Shown one piece after another: positions 17,450-26,009 of a DNA stretch of 36,238 nucleotides. The DNA comes from Leptolyngbya sp. Prado105 (GTDB taxonomy: Bacteria > Cyanobacteriota > Cyanobacteriia > Leptolyngbyales > Leptolyngbyaceae). The notes beneath the pieces are model-generated. The model was given only the letters and a program-made list of their open reading frames with translations, was not told the origin of the DNA and ran no database searches. Positions within the stretch are counted from its first letter, which is position 1. Each line of letters opens with the position of its first letter. Made by a program: the position numbers and the translations under genes. Location: contig JALOOO010000019.1 of NCBI GenBank assembly GCA_025454375.1, positions 1 to 36,238 of the forward strand, read 5' to 3'.

Positions 17450-19348
17450 ATGATTCGCGCAGACTTACTTGCATTGACATTAGATGATCTTGCGGTTCTC
17501 ACGAATCGAGGCATCGTCAATCGTGCCCAGAAAGAACTCGAACAATTTAGCTTTGAACTCATTCAAGAATCAAACCAAATTCGAGTGCAGTGGTCAGATC
17601 AAGTCGAATGCACTCTGCTCGATCGAGAAACATTGAGCGATCGACATTGCACCTGTTCTGCTTCGACGGTTTGCCGTCACCTTGTCCGTTCGATTCTCGC
17701 CTACCAACAATCCACTGCTTTCACCCCTCAAGCTTGGAACCCCGGTAAGATTTCAGATGAAGCACTTGCCAAACATTTTACTCCTTCTCAACTCAAGCGA
17801 CTGAAACAACAGTTTGAAAGCGATCAAGTGATTGAAGTTCAATGTAGTACAAAGCCCGTCGCAACTTTTCACTCGCTTGCTCACACCTTGCGGTTTCTTG
17901 TCCCGCACGATCTTCGATACACTCACTGCGATTGTTCTGATCCGGCTCCTTGTCAGCATGTGCCCCTAGCAATCTGGGCATTCCGTCAGCTTCACAATCA
18001 AACAAGTGCGATTGTCTCAACTGAATCTAATCTCACACCTCCAACCGCGCTCCTCAACGACCTCGAATCAGCCCTAAAACAGCTATTCCAGATTGGGCTA
18101 AATCATCTTACTCCAAGCTTAGTCAGCAAATTTCAGCACTGCGAACAGCAATGTCGTAACCTTGGCTTGATCTGGTTTGCAGAGATTTTAGTCGATTTAC
18201 TAGAATGCTGCGATCGCTATCAAAACCGAGATGCTCGATTCTCGCCCCACGAAGTCATCGCACTGATTGCCGAACTCTGCATTCGTCGAGATGCGCTCTG
18301 TTCTCAAGCTTGTAAAGTGCCGCATCTATTCATTGCAGGGACAAAGCAGGATCAAATCACTGAACTTAAAACTGCTCGCTTAATTGGTCTTGGCTGCGAA
18401 GTAAAGATGCGCCAAAAAAGCACAACGTTAACAAGCTACTTCCAAGACGCAGACACCGGAATCCTCACCGCATTCTCCAAAGAATTCGCCGATTTGTCCC
18501 CTTTCTCACATCTCGCAAAAAAGCCCGCCCTAAAGCAGCACACCTCAACCGAACTCGGCTCAAAACAACTCCTGATCCAACGCGCCAAACGATCGCCCGA
18601 TCTCCACCTCATTCCTGGACGATCGCCGTTCTCCCTCAACCCCCAATCCTTCCAATGGAACCAACTGCGATCGCCTCTCCTCGTCGAAGACTTCGCCGAA
18701 CTCTCCGCCCACTTACAACTCCTTCCCCCTGCCGATCTTCGCCCTCGCCGCCTCACAGAAAATCTCCATGTCCTCGCGATCGACAAAGTAACTTCTGTTG
18801 AATTCTCCCCCGTCGAACAGTCTGTCACCGCAATGCTCTGGGACTCTCAACAAAATTCGGTGCGGCTGAAATTTCCCTACTGCGATCGAGCAAGATCGGG
18901 CACAGAAGCTCTCCTCACGCACCTGACTCAGCACTCTCTGCGTTTCGTCTCAGGTCACATCACCTCCCGCAATCCACTGACGATTTCCCCGATCGGACTT
19001 GTCTTCGAGGATTGCTTTCTACAACCCTGGATTGCCGAGCATTCTGCTGAAACTGCTCCTGTCATCCCCAATTCAATTGTGAGCCGCGATCGCATCGAGG
19101 CTTACTTAGAAACTGTGGCAAATGCGATCTCCGATCTTCTCCTGCTCGGCATTGAGCAATCCAACCCCCGCACCCTGCAAACTTGGCAAGAAATCACCCT
19201 GCAAGGGAAAGAACTGGGATTTGAGACCTTGCCTGAAGCGATCAACGCTATCACAACCCAATTAAATGCCCCGGCTCAAAACGTTCCATCTCTTGTCCAA
19301 TCCATTCTCACCCTGTCCGTTCTACATCATCTTGTAACAAGGTTTTGA
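17450..19348 (+). CDS. Double SWIM zinc-finger protein (YehQ-like)
   Basis: A 632-aa protein with two SWIM-type zinc fingers (CxC-xn-CxH). The first is CTCSASTVCRH (Cys 67, Cys 69, Cys 75, His 77), followed by the usual hydrophobic helix LVRSILAYQ. The second is CDCSDPAPCQH (Cys 160, 162, 168, His 170), followed by VPLAIWAFRQL. SWIM domains bind zinc and mediate DNA or protein contacts. The remaining ~450 residues have no motif I recognise. The start follows TAAG directly after the VWA stop, and AGGAAG provides a Shine-Dalgarno. It is the last gene of the operon; the next gene is 179 bases away and no strong terminator is visible. It corresponds to YehQ in E. coli. Confidence 0.85.
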   Translation: MIRADLLALTLDDLAVLTNRGIVNRAQKELEQFSFELIQESNQIRVQWSDQVECTLLDRETLSDRHCTCSASTVCRHLVRSILAYQQSTAFTPQAWNPGKISDEALAKHFTPSQLKRLKQQFESDQVIEVQCSTKPVATFHSLAHTLRFLVPHDLRYTHCDCSDPAPCQHVPLAIWAFRQLHNQTSAIVSTESNLTPPTALLNDLESALKQLFQIGLNHLTPSLVSKFQHCEQQCRNLGLIWFAEILVDLLECCDRYQNRDARFSPHEVIALIAELCIRRDALCSQACKVPHLFIAGTKQDQITELKTARLIGLGCEVKMRQKSTTLTSYFQDADTGILTAFSKEFADLSPFSHLAKKPALKQHTSTELGSKQLLIQRAKRSPDLHLIPGRSPFSLNPQSFQWNQLRSPLLVEDFAELSAHLQLLPPADLRPRRLTENLHVLAIDKVTSVEFSPVEQSVTAMLWDSQQNSVRLKFPYCDRARSGTEALLTHLTQHSLRFVSGHITSRNPLTISPIGLVFEDCFLQPWIAEHSAETAPVIPNSIVSRDRIEAYLETVANAISDLLLLGIEQSNPRTLQTWQEITLQGKELGFETLPEAINAITTQLNAPAQNVPSLVQSILTLSVLHHLVTRF

Positions 19349-19527
19349 ACACGATCGACATCGCACTTGACGTACTGATTTAGGACTGCTCTATCTCGCT
19401 ACTTATTTAAAGCTGCGGCAAAGAACTCAATCACTCATTTAAAGATATCGCTGAAGAAAAAAGAAATTATTTCATTTCCAATGTTGTAAATAATACTTCG
19501 TAAATTGAGCGAAATGCGATCGATACA

Positions 19528-20637
19528 ATGAAAGTCATTGCTTATTTGTCTTACGGCAGCAAACAAGAGTATCAATTAGAACTCTACTTTAGTATTCTTT
19601 CAGCCCTGCAATTTTTGAAAGCAGCGGCTCACGATATTCGCATCTGTGTGATCAGCGATCGACCTTATTGCTTTAGTGATCGACTGGGAATTGATTATTT
19701 GCCTTTCTCGCAAGCAGAATTAGCAGAATGGACAAACCATGGAGCCTCCCCCCATCGAGCAAAAATTTTGGCGCTGATGAAAGTCATGGATCACTATCAA
19801 TCTGCCGTTGCTCTAGTCGATTCCGATACTTACTTTCTCAAAAGTCCTGTTCAACTCATGGAGCGCATCACCCCCCAACAGTCCGTGCTTTTTGGCTTTG
19901 AGCATGTGATGAAGAACGATCTGCTCTGGCAACCTCTGTTTAAAAAATTGGGCAATCACATCGACTTTGGAGAGGTCTATCTCAACCCACACTGCACTAT
20001 GTTTAATGCTGGAGTCGTTGGCGTAGACATTGCAAATCGATCGCTGCTCGATCAAGTTCTCTCGATCGTCGATCGACTGAATGCGACGCACCATGTTTTC
20101 ACAGACGAGCAACTCTCGTTTAGTCTCGTGCTGAACCAACTGACCCAACTTTATCTCAGTGATGATCTCATTCGACACTATTGGGGATGGTACGAACGTC
20201 GATTTATTCATGTGCAGATTGCAAGACTGTTCAAAGAGCTAACTTCCGAGAATTTAGAGCGATTGGTATTTGACGCGACTCCTGTAGTCTTTGAGGATTG
20301 TCCGCCTGTTGATTTTAGAGATAGGCTGATTAGTAAAATCCGAGGCTTGATTCATCGCTGGGATCAGCACTACAAGTTTGCTTACTTTTCCTACCGCAAT
20401 GCCTTGTCGTATGCGGCTAAAGATCAAGCCTATGCGAATGCTTGGGCAGCCCATACCTTGCAAGGGGTGACAAAATCTTTGGCTTCTAGCTCGCCTTCTC
20501 CTAAAATGTGGCAGCATTTGCAGCGAGACTTTCCGTCTTTTAGTCAACCCTCGATCGCAGCATTGGATTGGCTCAGTACTGAGATGAAAAACGAATGGCT
20601 GGATTTTTGGCAGCAGCGATTCACGCCGAAATCGTAG
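19528..20637 (+). CDS. Putative GT-A-fold glycosyltransferase
   Basis: A 369-aa protein starting MKVIAYLSYGSKQEYQLELYFSILSAL, as in enzymes that act on nucleotide sugars. The metal-binding DxD motif is in ALVDSDTYFLKSP (Asp ~98 and 100). An NAGVVGVD segment (residue ~170) follows, as in GT8-like nucleotide-diphospho-sugar transferases. C-terminal residues (HRWDQHYKFAYFSYRNALSYAAKDQAYANAW) look helical. There are no membrane spans, so it is cytosolic or peripheral. The donor and acceptor are unknown, and no other cell-surface sugar genes are nearby. Its end overlaps the convergent hydrolase by 17 bases. Confidence 0.7.
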   Translation: MKVIAYLSYGSKQEYQLELYFSILSALQFLKAAAHDIRICVISDRPYCFSDRLGIDYLPFSQAELAEWTNHGASPHRAKILALMKVMDHYQSAVALVDSDTYFLKSPVQLMERITPQQSVLFGFEHVMKNDLLWQPLFKKLGNHIDFGEVYLNPHCTMFNAGVVGVDIANRSLLDQVLSIVDRLNATHHVFTDEQLSFSLVLNQLTQLYLSDDLIRHYWGWYERRFIHVQIARLFKELTSENLERLVFDATPVVFEDCPPVDFRDRLISKIRGLIHRWDQHYKFAYFSYRNALSYAAKDQAYANAWAAHTLQGVTKSLASSSPSPKMWQHLQRDFPSFSQPSIAALDWLSTEMKNEWLDFWQQRFTPKS

Positions 20638-21247
20638 CGTTGGCAGCAAGTTTTAAGGCTTGAACGACTGTTTCTTGAACATGCCAATGGTTCATCATAA
20701 AAGTGTGATAGACCGGAAAAGTGATCACTCGATCGCACGGTGAAAGATAGGTTTCATTCAGTGCCACAATGCCATCATTGAGATCTGCTCCAAACGGACT
20801 CCAAACTCCTCGCGGCCCACTTGTCCCAGCAATAATTGTGTAGGGCGATTCGAGCGGGGGCAAATTTACAAAAAACGCTTGCTCGGCTAGATTTGCGCCG
20901 CATTGACCCGTCCACCATTGGAACAGCGGAATCTGATTTGCAAACGTTGCGAGTCGGGGCTGACGATTCGGAGTTCCTAGCATGACGACATGATTGGGTA
21001 ACGCAGATTCATTTTGTCCCAATGCCGATCGTGTTAGTAACCCGCCTAGAGAATGCACCACAATGCTATACGGCTCTTGAATCCTATGCAACCGAGATTG
21101 CAACCGCGCCACAATGCGATCGTACGACTCCAAAACCGCCGTATAAGCAAAATGCTCAGTCGTCCAGCCTGCTTGCTGTAAACGTCGCTCTAGCAGCAGC
21201 AGCGACAACGGAGTGCGAGACAGTCCATGAATTAGAAGAATTTTCAT
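20621..21247 (-). CDS. Lipase-like alpha/beta hydrolase
   Basis: A ~208-aa alpha/beta-hydrolase. Motifs in order: ILLIHGLSRTPLSL (oxyanion hole HG), IVVHSLGGLLTRSAL (nucleophile elbow, Ser), an acidic residue in FGADLNDGIVALNE, and a late His in YHTFMMNHWHV. The elbow reads V-H-S-L-G, so the first Gly of the classic G-x-S-x-G is Val. The layout resembles the triacylglycerol-lipase or PGAP1-like family, and the substrate is unknown. MKILLIHG at 21247 is the likely start; the frame is open to 21271. It converges on the glycosyltransferase with a 17-base overlap and diverges from the acyltransferase. Confidence 0.82.
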   Translation of the reverse strand: MKILLIHGLSRTPLSLLLLERRLQQAGWTTEHFAYTAVLESYDRIVARLQSRLHRIQEPYSIVVHSLGGLLTRSALGQNESALPNHVVMLGTPNRQPRLATFANQIPLFQWWTGQCGANLAEQAFFVNLPPLESPYTIIAGTSGPRGVWSPFGADLNDGIVALNETYLSPCDRVITFPVYHTFMMNHWHVQETVVQALKLAANATISA

Positions 21248-21338
21248 CGCAGATGTATCAGTTTCTTGCATAGAAACAAAATGGGTTCCCTTTCCCTATA
21301 GGATAGAATCCGCTTCTCATCAAGTTACGAATCGCAAC

Positions 21339-22187
21339 ATGGTTTTACAGTCCGATCTGTCAACTCAACCCGGATGGTCGCTAGATCTAATTGATCCCCA
21401 GGTGATCCGTCCCATCATGTCAATTTTTGAGTGGTTTTATCGACATTACTTTCGCGTCCAAACTAGCGGTTGGGAACATATTCCGACCCAAGACCCGGTT
21501 TTGATTGTTGGGTCGCATAATGGCGGCATTGCTGCGCCTGATATGTTCATGATGATGTATGACTGGTATCAGCGAATCGGTTACGATCATCCAGTTTACG
21601 GATTAATGCACCCGCAGATGTGGAAGCTCCTGCCTCCTGTGATGGCAAAGCTAACAGCGCAAATTGGCGCAGTTCAAGCGCATCCAAAAATGGCAATCGC
21701 GGCTTTGCGTAAAGGAGCGAATGTGCTGGTCTATCCAGGAGGGGCGCAGGATGTTTTTCGTCCGCATGAATTGCGCGATCGCATTTACTTTGGGGGAAAT
21801 CAGGCATTTATTAAGCTTGCTTTGCGCGAGAAAGTCTCGATCGTGCCTGCAATTTCTTGGGGAGCGCACGATACTTTGATTGTGCTAGGAGATTTCTACA
21901 AACTGGCTCAGAAGGTTCATCAATGGGGAGTGCCTTGGCTGTTAGATATTGATCCAATCGTTTTTCCAATTTATTTGGGGTTACCTTGGGGAGTTGCGGT
22001 CGGTCCTTTGCCGAACATTCCTTTTCCGATCCCGATTCATACACGAATCTGTCCGCCGATCACGTTTGAATGGGATGGTCGAGAAGCCGCCAATGATCAG
22101 GCTTATGTGGACGCTTGCTATCAGAAGGTCTGTTTTGAGATGCAGCAAGCTTTAGATGAATTGATCGAGCAATGCGAACTCCCTTGA
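21339..22187 (+). CDS. Lysophospholipid acyltransferase (PlsC/LPLAT superfamily) family protein
   Basis: A 282-aa acyltransferase of the LPLAT superfamily. The active-site region reads VLIVGSHNGGIAAPDMF: His is followed by Asp seven residues later rather than four (HX7D in place of HX4D). The second motif is VLVYPGGAQDVFRP, equivalent to the glycerol-phosphate binding FPEGTR/PGG. The domain also contains LMHPQMWKLLPP and FIKLALREKVSIVPAI. These features place it nearer the DGAT2/TMEM68-like branch than classical PlsC, so its product (glycerolipid, wax or phytyl ester) is uncertain. A hydrophobic section (VFPIYLGLPWGVAVGPLPNIPFP) may contact membrane. The last codons lie within a palindromic repeat. 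Confidence 0.78.
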   Translation: MVLQSDLSTQPGWSLDLIDPQVIRPIMSIFEWFYRHYFRVQTSGWEHIPTQDPVLIVGSHNGGIAAPDMFMMMYDWYQRIGYDHPVYGLMHPQMWKLLPPVMAKLTAQIGAVQAHPKMAIAALRKGANVLVYPGGAQDVFRPHELRDRIYFGGNQAFIKLALREKVSIVPAISWGAHDTLIVLGDFYKLAQKVHQWGVPWLLDIDPIVFPIYLGLPWGVAVGPLPNIPFPIPIHTRICPPITFEWDGREAANDQAYVDACYQKVCFEMQQALDELIEQCELP

Positions 22188-22225
22188 AGGGATTGCCAAA
22201 TTGAGCCAATCGCTTAGATATATAC

Positions 22226-22276
22226 AGTCCCTGAAGGGACTTTGTTACAACTAGCACGGGGTCTTTAACCTCGTGC
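22226..22276 (+). terminator. Two adjacent hairpins between convergent genes, terminator or REP-like element
   Basis: AGTCCC-TGAA-GGGACT (22226-22241) is followed by TTGTT. Then GCACGGGG (22254-22261) pairs with CCTCGTGC (22269-22276) with one wobble. A third small palindrome, CCCTTGAAGGG (22181-22191), covers the acyltransferase stop codon. The cluster separates two convergent genes and could stop transcription from either side. The shared CCCTGAAGGGA core also resembles the repeat at 7711-7723. Confidence 0.55.
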
Positions 22277-22285
22277 GGGGCAATC

Positions 22286-22963
22286 CTACTGATGCTGAAT
22301 CTGTAGCATTTGATTGCCTCCCTTTTGAAATTCATAGGCAACCGTGGAAACTTCTACATCAAAGCCCTGATGCTTTAGCTCTGCCATAACCGTTTCGAGA
22401 TAAGGCGATCGCTCTCCGTCTAGCTTAAGCAGTGGAAAAATTCGCACTTCTTGCGAGACGCGCAGCAGTTCAGCAATTGACGCGAGATGAAACTCCAGAG
22501 AAAGCTGATTGGAATACAAAAACAGCAAATGCGAACAGAGGCACAATTCAAACTGATCAGACTCAAATGCTAGCCTCGGTAAAGCTTGAAATTGGTAGCG
22601 ATTCTCAGCGTGCCCTGCCTCATAATCGAGTAAAAATCGCTCCATTGCTGCAAGGCGAGCTTGACCTAGCTGATCCGCATCTCGAAAATTCTTCCAAACA
22701 TAGCGATCGAGATTTTGCTTGACCTGCGAAATTACAGAGTCATACGTTTCTTGCACGCGCTGTCTGATCTCATCTGCTGAAAACTGGTAAATTGGATCAA
22801 TCGAGATCACCGAATAACCCAAAGCAGTCATTTCAGCATTGAAGCTCGCTGGACCATCTCCACAGCCTAGAATTTTTGCATCTAAATCTGTGTCAGACAG
22901 ATTAAACATCTCTTGATATTCTGCTAAGGTTCTGCCCCAGGGGACAACTGCGTTGAGATCCAT
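22286..22963 (-). CDS. Class I SAM-dependent methyltransferase-like protein
   Basis: A 225-aa protein. Motif I of SAM methyltransferases reads ILGCGDGPASFNAEM (residues ~31-45) and is followed by an acidic residue ending strand 2 (VISIDPIYQF). Later strands are LCLCSHLLFLYS and VRIFPLLKLDGERSP, fitting the Rossmann-like core. An inserted helix of ~60 residues (DEIRQRVQETYDSVISQVKQN...) lies between motif I and the later strands. The substrate is unknown. It is divergent from argZ with a 204-base shared intergenic region. Confidence 0.75.
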   Translation of the reverse strand: MDLNAVVPWGRTLAEYQEMFNLSDTDLDAKILGCGDGPASFNAEMTALGYSVISIDPIYQFSADEIRQRVQETYDSVISQVKQNLDRYVWKNFRDADQLGQARLAAMERFLLDYEAGHAENRYQFQALPRLAFESDQFELCLCSHLLFLYSNQLSLEFHLASIAELLRVSQEVRIFPLLKLDGERSPYLETVMAELKHQGFDVEVSTVAYEFQKGGNQMLQIQHQ

Positions 22964-23084
22964 TTGAAATTTGCAGAATTTATTTCATCATTTGCTGACA
23001 GAACTTTAGAGTGAATCGCTCCCTTTGTCCATAAAATGGATCGGATGTCTGCCCCTGCATTTCCGACGTTAGCCCAGAATGTCC

Positions 23085-23098
23085 GTAGTGATCGATAC
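23085..23098 (+). promoter_or_regulatory. Candidate NtcA box upstream of argZ
   Basis: GTA-N8-TAC matches the consensus for the cyanobacterial nitrogen regulator NtcA exactly. It lies 70 bases before the argZ ATG in the divergent intergenic region. No good TAN3T -10 occurs at the usual ~22-base distance. The six fixed bases would occur by chance about nine times in 36 kb, so support rests on location and on gene function. Confidence 0.35.
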
Positions 23099-23167
23099 AA
23101 CGATGGGGGACAAACTCTCATTCACTGAGGGATACCCCAGAATACACATTTACCCAGATTTTTCTCT

Positions 23168-25276
23168 ATGACCTCCTCGATTCGGATTTTGATGTGTGCG
23201 CCTGACCATTACGATGTGGATTATGTAATTAATCCGTGGATGGAAGGTAATATTCACAAGTCCTCGCGCGATCGCGCAGTAGAACAGTGGCAAGGGTTAC
23301 ACGAATTGATCAAGCAACATGCGATCGTCGATCTAGTAACCCCGCAAAAAGGCGTGCCAGATCTGGTTTTCACTGCAAATGCAGGCTTGGTACTAGGGGA
23401 CACGGCTGTACTCAGTCGCTTCTATCACAAAGAGCGGCAAGGGGAAGAACCCTTCTTCAAAGCATGGTTTGAGAGCAATGGCTTCACCGTGCATGAACTT
23501 CCGCCAGAATTACCATTTGAAGGAGCAGGAGATGCCTTGTTCGATCGAGAAGGTCGATGGCTTTGGGCGGGCTATGGCTTCCGATCTGAATTGGATTCGC
23601 ATCCTTACTTAGCAAAATGGCTTGATGTCGAAGTGTTGTCGCTGCGATTGATGGACGATCGCTTTTATCACTTAGATACTTGCTTCTGTCCACTGAACAA
23701 TGGCTATCTGCTCTACTATCCGCCTGCCTTTGATGCGTATTCTAATCGATTGATTGAGATGCGAGTGCCCGATGAAAAACGCATCGCGATCGCAGAACCA
23801 GATGCCGTGAATTTTGCTTGTAATGCCGTGAATCTTGGTCACATCGTGATCATGAATAAAGCCAGTACTGCTCTGAAACAGCGCTTAGCCGAGGCAGGAT
23901 TTGAAGTTCTAGAAACGCCGCTGACCGAATTTCTCAAAGCAGGGGGAGCGGCAAAATGTTTGACTTTGCGAGTCACAGAACCTGTCCGGGTCGAACTTCA
24001 TGCGGTGGCAACGATCGAGAGTCGTGTCGTGCAGCTTGACGGTCACTTGCTCGATTCAGGGCTGATCAACCGTGCCTTAGACGTGATTGTAGAAGCAGGT
24101 GGTAGCTTCCAAGTATTGAATTTTAGCTTGGGCACACAGCGTCAAAGCACTTCTTCTGCGGAGGTAAAAGTGTCGGCTCCATCGCATGATGTGATGGAAA
24201 CGATTATGTCTCAGTTGATCGATTTAGGGGCATTGCCGCGTCCAACCGAACTCTGTGATGCAGAACTAGAAGCGGTGATTCAAGATGGAGTTGCACCGGA
24301 TGACTTCTATGTGACCACGATTTATCCAACCGAAGTTCGCGTTAATAGCGAGTGGGTGAGAGTGGATAAACAAAGAATGGACGGTGCGATCGCAGTCGCT
24401 CTTGATGGCAAGAGCGCTCAGTGTAAGTTACTACGCGATTTAACCCCAAACGATCAAGTGGTGGTCGGAGTGGAAGGCATCCGCACCATCCGCAAAACAA
24501 ACACTCGTGATCAGCGCAACACGCAAGAATTTAGCTTTATGGGTGCAGGCGTTTCGAGTGAGCGTCGTGTGGAATTAGTTGTGGAGCAGATTGCTTGGGA
24601 GTTACGGCAAATTCGCGATCAAGGCGGTCGAGTTGTCGTGACGGCTGGACCTGTTGTGATTCATACAGGCGGCTGTGAACACCTGTCGAAACTGATTCGA
24701 GAAGGGTACGTCCAGGCATTGCTAGGCGGAAACGCGATCGCAGTTCACGATATGGAGCAGTCTTTGCTGGGAACTTCGCTCGGTGTGGATATGAAACGAG
24801 GCGTTTCTGTACGAGGTGGGCATCGCCATCACTTGAAAGTGATCAATACGGTTCGACGTTTTGGCAGCATTGCCAAAACGGTTGAAGCGGGTGTCCTCAA
24901 GAGCGGAATTATGTACGAATGTGTTCAGAATCATGTCCCATTCTCGTTAGCGGGTTCCATTCGAGATGATGGTCCATTACCAGATACGAAGATGGACTTG
25001 ATCGAAGCGCAGCAAGATTATGCGCAGCTGATTGAAGGAGCAGACATGATTTTGATGTTGTCTTCGATGCTGCATTCGATCGGGGTTGGCAACATGACTC
25101 CATCGGGCGTAAAAATGGTTTGCGTCGATATTAATCCAGCCGTTGTGACGAAACTCAGCGATCGAGGTTCGGTCGAATCGGTTGGGGTGGTAACGGATGT
25201 GGGCTTGTTCTTGAGTTTGCTAGTGCAGCAGCTTGAGAAGTTGACGAGTCCTTATCAATTAGCTGAGAAGGTGTAG
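23168..25276 (+). CDS. argZ: Arginine dihydrolase / ornithine-handling enzyme (ArgZ/AgrE)
   Basis: A 702-aa cyanobacterial enzyme. Its N-terminal guanidine-modifying domain (about 1-275) hydrolyses arginine to ornithine, 2 NH3 and CO2. The C-terminal part has a LOR/SDH-type domain followed by a Rossmann-like ornithine cyclodeaminase-related domain; in Anabaena AgrE this converts ornithine to proline. The residues I know as active-site positions in ArgZ fall at the expected numbers: Asn22, Asn71, His168 and the nucleophile Cys264 (GGAAKCLTLRVT). The C-terminus has VVTAGPVVIHTGG and GGNAIAVHDMEQSLLGTSLG. It links arginine and cyanophycin catabolism with nitrogen release and fits a candidate NtcA box upstream. 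Confidence 0.95.
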   Translation: MTSSIRILMCAPDHYDVDYVINPWMEGNIHKSSRDRAVEQWQGLHELIKQHAIVDLVTPQKGVPDLVFTANAGLVLGDTAVLSRFYHKERQGEEPFFKAWFESNGFTVHELPPELPFEGAGDALFDREGRWLWAGYGFRSELDSHPYLAKWLDVEVLSLRLMDDRFYHLDTCFCPLNNGYLLYYPPAFDAYSNRLIEMRVPDEKRIAIAEPDAVNFACNAVNLGHIVIMNKASTALKQRLAEAGFEVLETPLTEFLKAGGAAKCLTLRVTEPVRVELHAVATIESRVVQLDGHLLDSGLINRALDVIVEAGGSFQVLNFSLGTQRQSTSSAEVKVSAPSHDVMETIMSQLIDLGALPRPTELCDAELEAVIQDGVAPDDFYVTTIYPTEVRVNSEWVRVDKQRMDGAIAVALDGKSAQCKLLRDLTPNDQVVVGVEGIRTIRKTNTRDQRNTQEFSFMGAGVSSERRVELVVEQIAWELRQIRDQGGRVVVTAGPVVIHTGGCEHLSKLIREGYVQALLGGNAIAVHDMEQSLLGTSLGVDMKRGVSVRGGHRHHLKVINTVRRFGSIAKTVEAGVLKSGIMYECVQNHVPFSLAGSIRDDGPLPDTKMDLIEAQQDYAQLIEGADMILMLSSMLHSIGVGNMTPSGVKMVCVDINPAVVTKLSDRGSVESVGVVTDVGLFLSLLVQQLEKLTSPYQLAEKV

Positions 25277-25290
25277 GGATGATTTCAGGG

Positions 25291-25354
25291 GCAATTCGTC
25301 CTCCTTTTCGGTCTAAATTTCCGACCTTGAGGATGAATCAGCCCTGCGAATTGC
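25291..25354. repeat. Nested palindrome after argZ (GCAATTCG-type cyanobacterial repeat)
   Basis: ATTCGTCCTC (25294-25303) pairs with GAGGATGAAT (25329-25338), with an inner GGTC/GACC stem (25310-25313 and 25323-25326). A competing outer pair is GCAATTCG (25291-25298) with CGAATTGC (25347-25354). It resembles the GGGGCAATTC...GAATTGCCCC palindromes common between cyanobacterial genes (from memory). It lacks a T-run and starts 15 bases after the argZ stop. Confidence 0.55.
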
Positions 25355-25445
25355 AAGTCGATTTGTCTGCCCTTGGCGATTGAATAAATCAGCGCTGAGA
25401 ATGTCAAAATAGGAGATGGATCACAATCAGTCATAGGATCGGTTC

Positions 25446-26009
25446 ATGGATATTATCGAGTTTTTTCAGGAAAGTGCAGGGAAATGGTCGTCGATGCGAA
25501 CCAGCCATTACCTCACATCTAAGCAGCAAGAAGGTGGAAAATCTACGATCGAGATCGACCTGTTAGAAAAATCTGATCCCGCTGTGATTCAACTCTGCGA
25601 ACTGTGTCACGAAGACCCAGCAACGGCTCTCTGTGGGCTGCGGGTCAACTGGGATGGCACCCTGGACTCGAATGACAAAAAACAGAAAGGATTAATGGTG
25701 CTAGTGCCGATCGCAGATCCCGAGACTTCCAATACTGGAAAACTGCTCCAAAATAGAGGCGATGGAGAAAAAACAGCGATCGTCGGTCGCTATGAGATGG
25801 CAGATAATCATGAACTGACGCTGATTACTGAATCTGACACGATCCATTCCCAAGAGCGCCTCTGGTTTGAAAGCCCCAACGTGCGCTTGCGTCATAGCAG
25901 TGTGAAGCAGTTAGGCGGGTTTAGTATGGCTTCGTTCTACTCTGAGATCCGCATGGGTAATGCAAAGCCTGATCCGCAAGCAGCAGATGCAACAGTCGCT
26001 AAGAGCTAG
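25446..26009 (+). CDS. CpcS/CpeS-type phycobiliprotein chromophore lyase
   Basis: A 187-aa lipocalin-fold lyase that attaches phycobilins to cysteines of phycobiliproteins. The N-terminal MDIIEFFQESAGKWSSMRTSHYL and the strands RYEMADNHELTLITES, SQERLWFESPNVRLRHS and SFYSEIRMG are recognisable of CpcS/CpeS (DUF1001-related) lyases. Ser-Met-Arg-Thr-Ser-His (residues 15-20) is the characteristic region near the bilin pocket. The exact paralogue (CpcS, CpcU, CpeS) cannot be assigned by eye. Its C-terminal tail is Ala/Pro-rich. It stands alone with no phycobiliprotein genes nearby, as is usual for these lyases. Confidence 0.88.
   Translation: MDIIEFFQESAGKWSSMRTSHYLTSKQQEGGKSTIEIDLLEKSDPAVIQLCELCHEDPATALCGLRVNWDGTLDSNDKKQKGLMVLVPIADPETSNTGKLLQNRGDGEKTAIVGRYEMADNHELTLITESDTIHSQERLWFESPNVRLRHSSVKQLGGFSMASFYSEIRMGNAKPDPQAADATVAKS

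Noticed and set aside
19813-20211. 132-codon minus-strand frame inside the glycosyltransferase
   Set aside because: It is the antisense shadow of a gene with clear GT-A motifs.
22964-23167. Possible small gene or RNA in the methyltransferase/argZ divergent gap
   Set aside because: No open frame with a ribosome site and no stable hairpin were found; only the GTA-N8-TAC box stands out.
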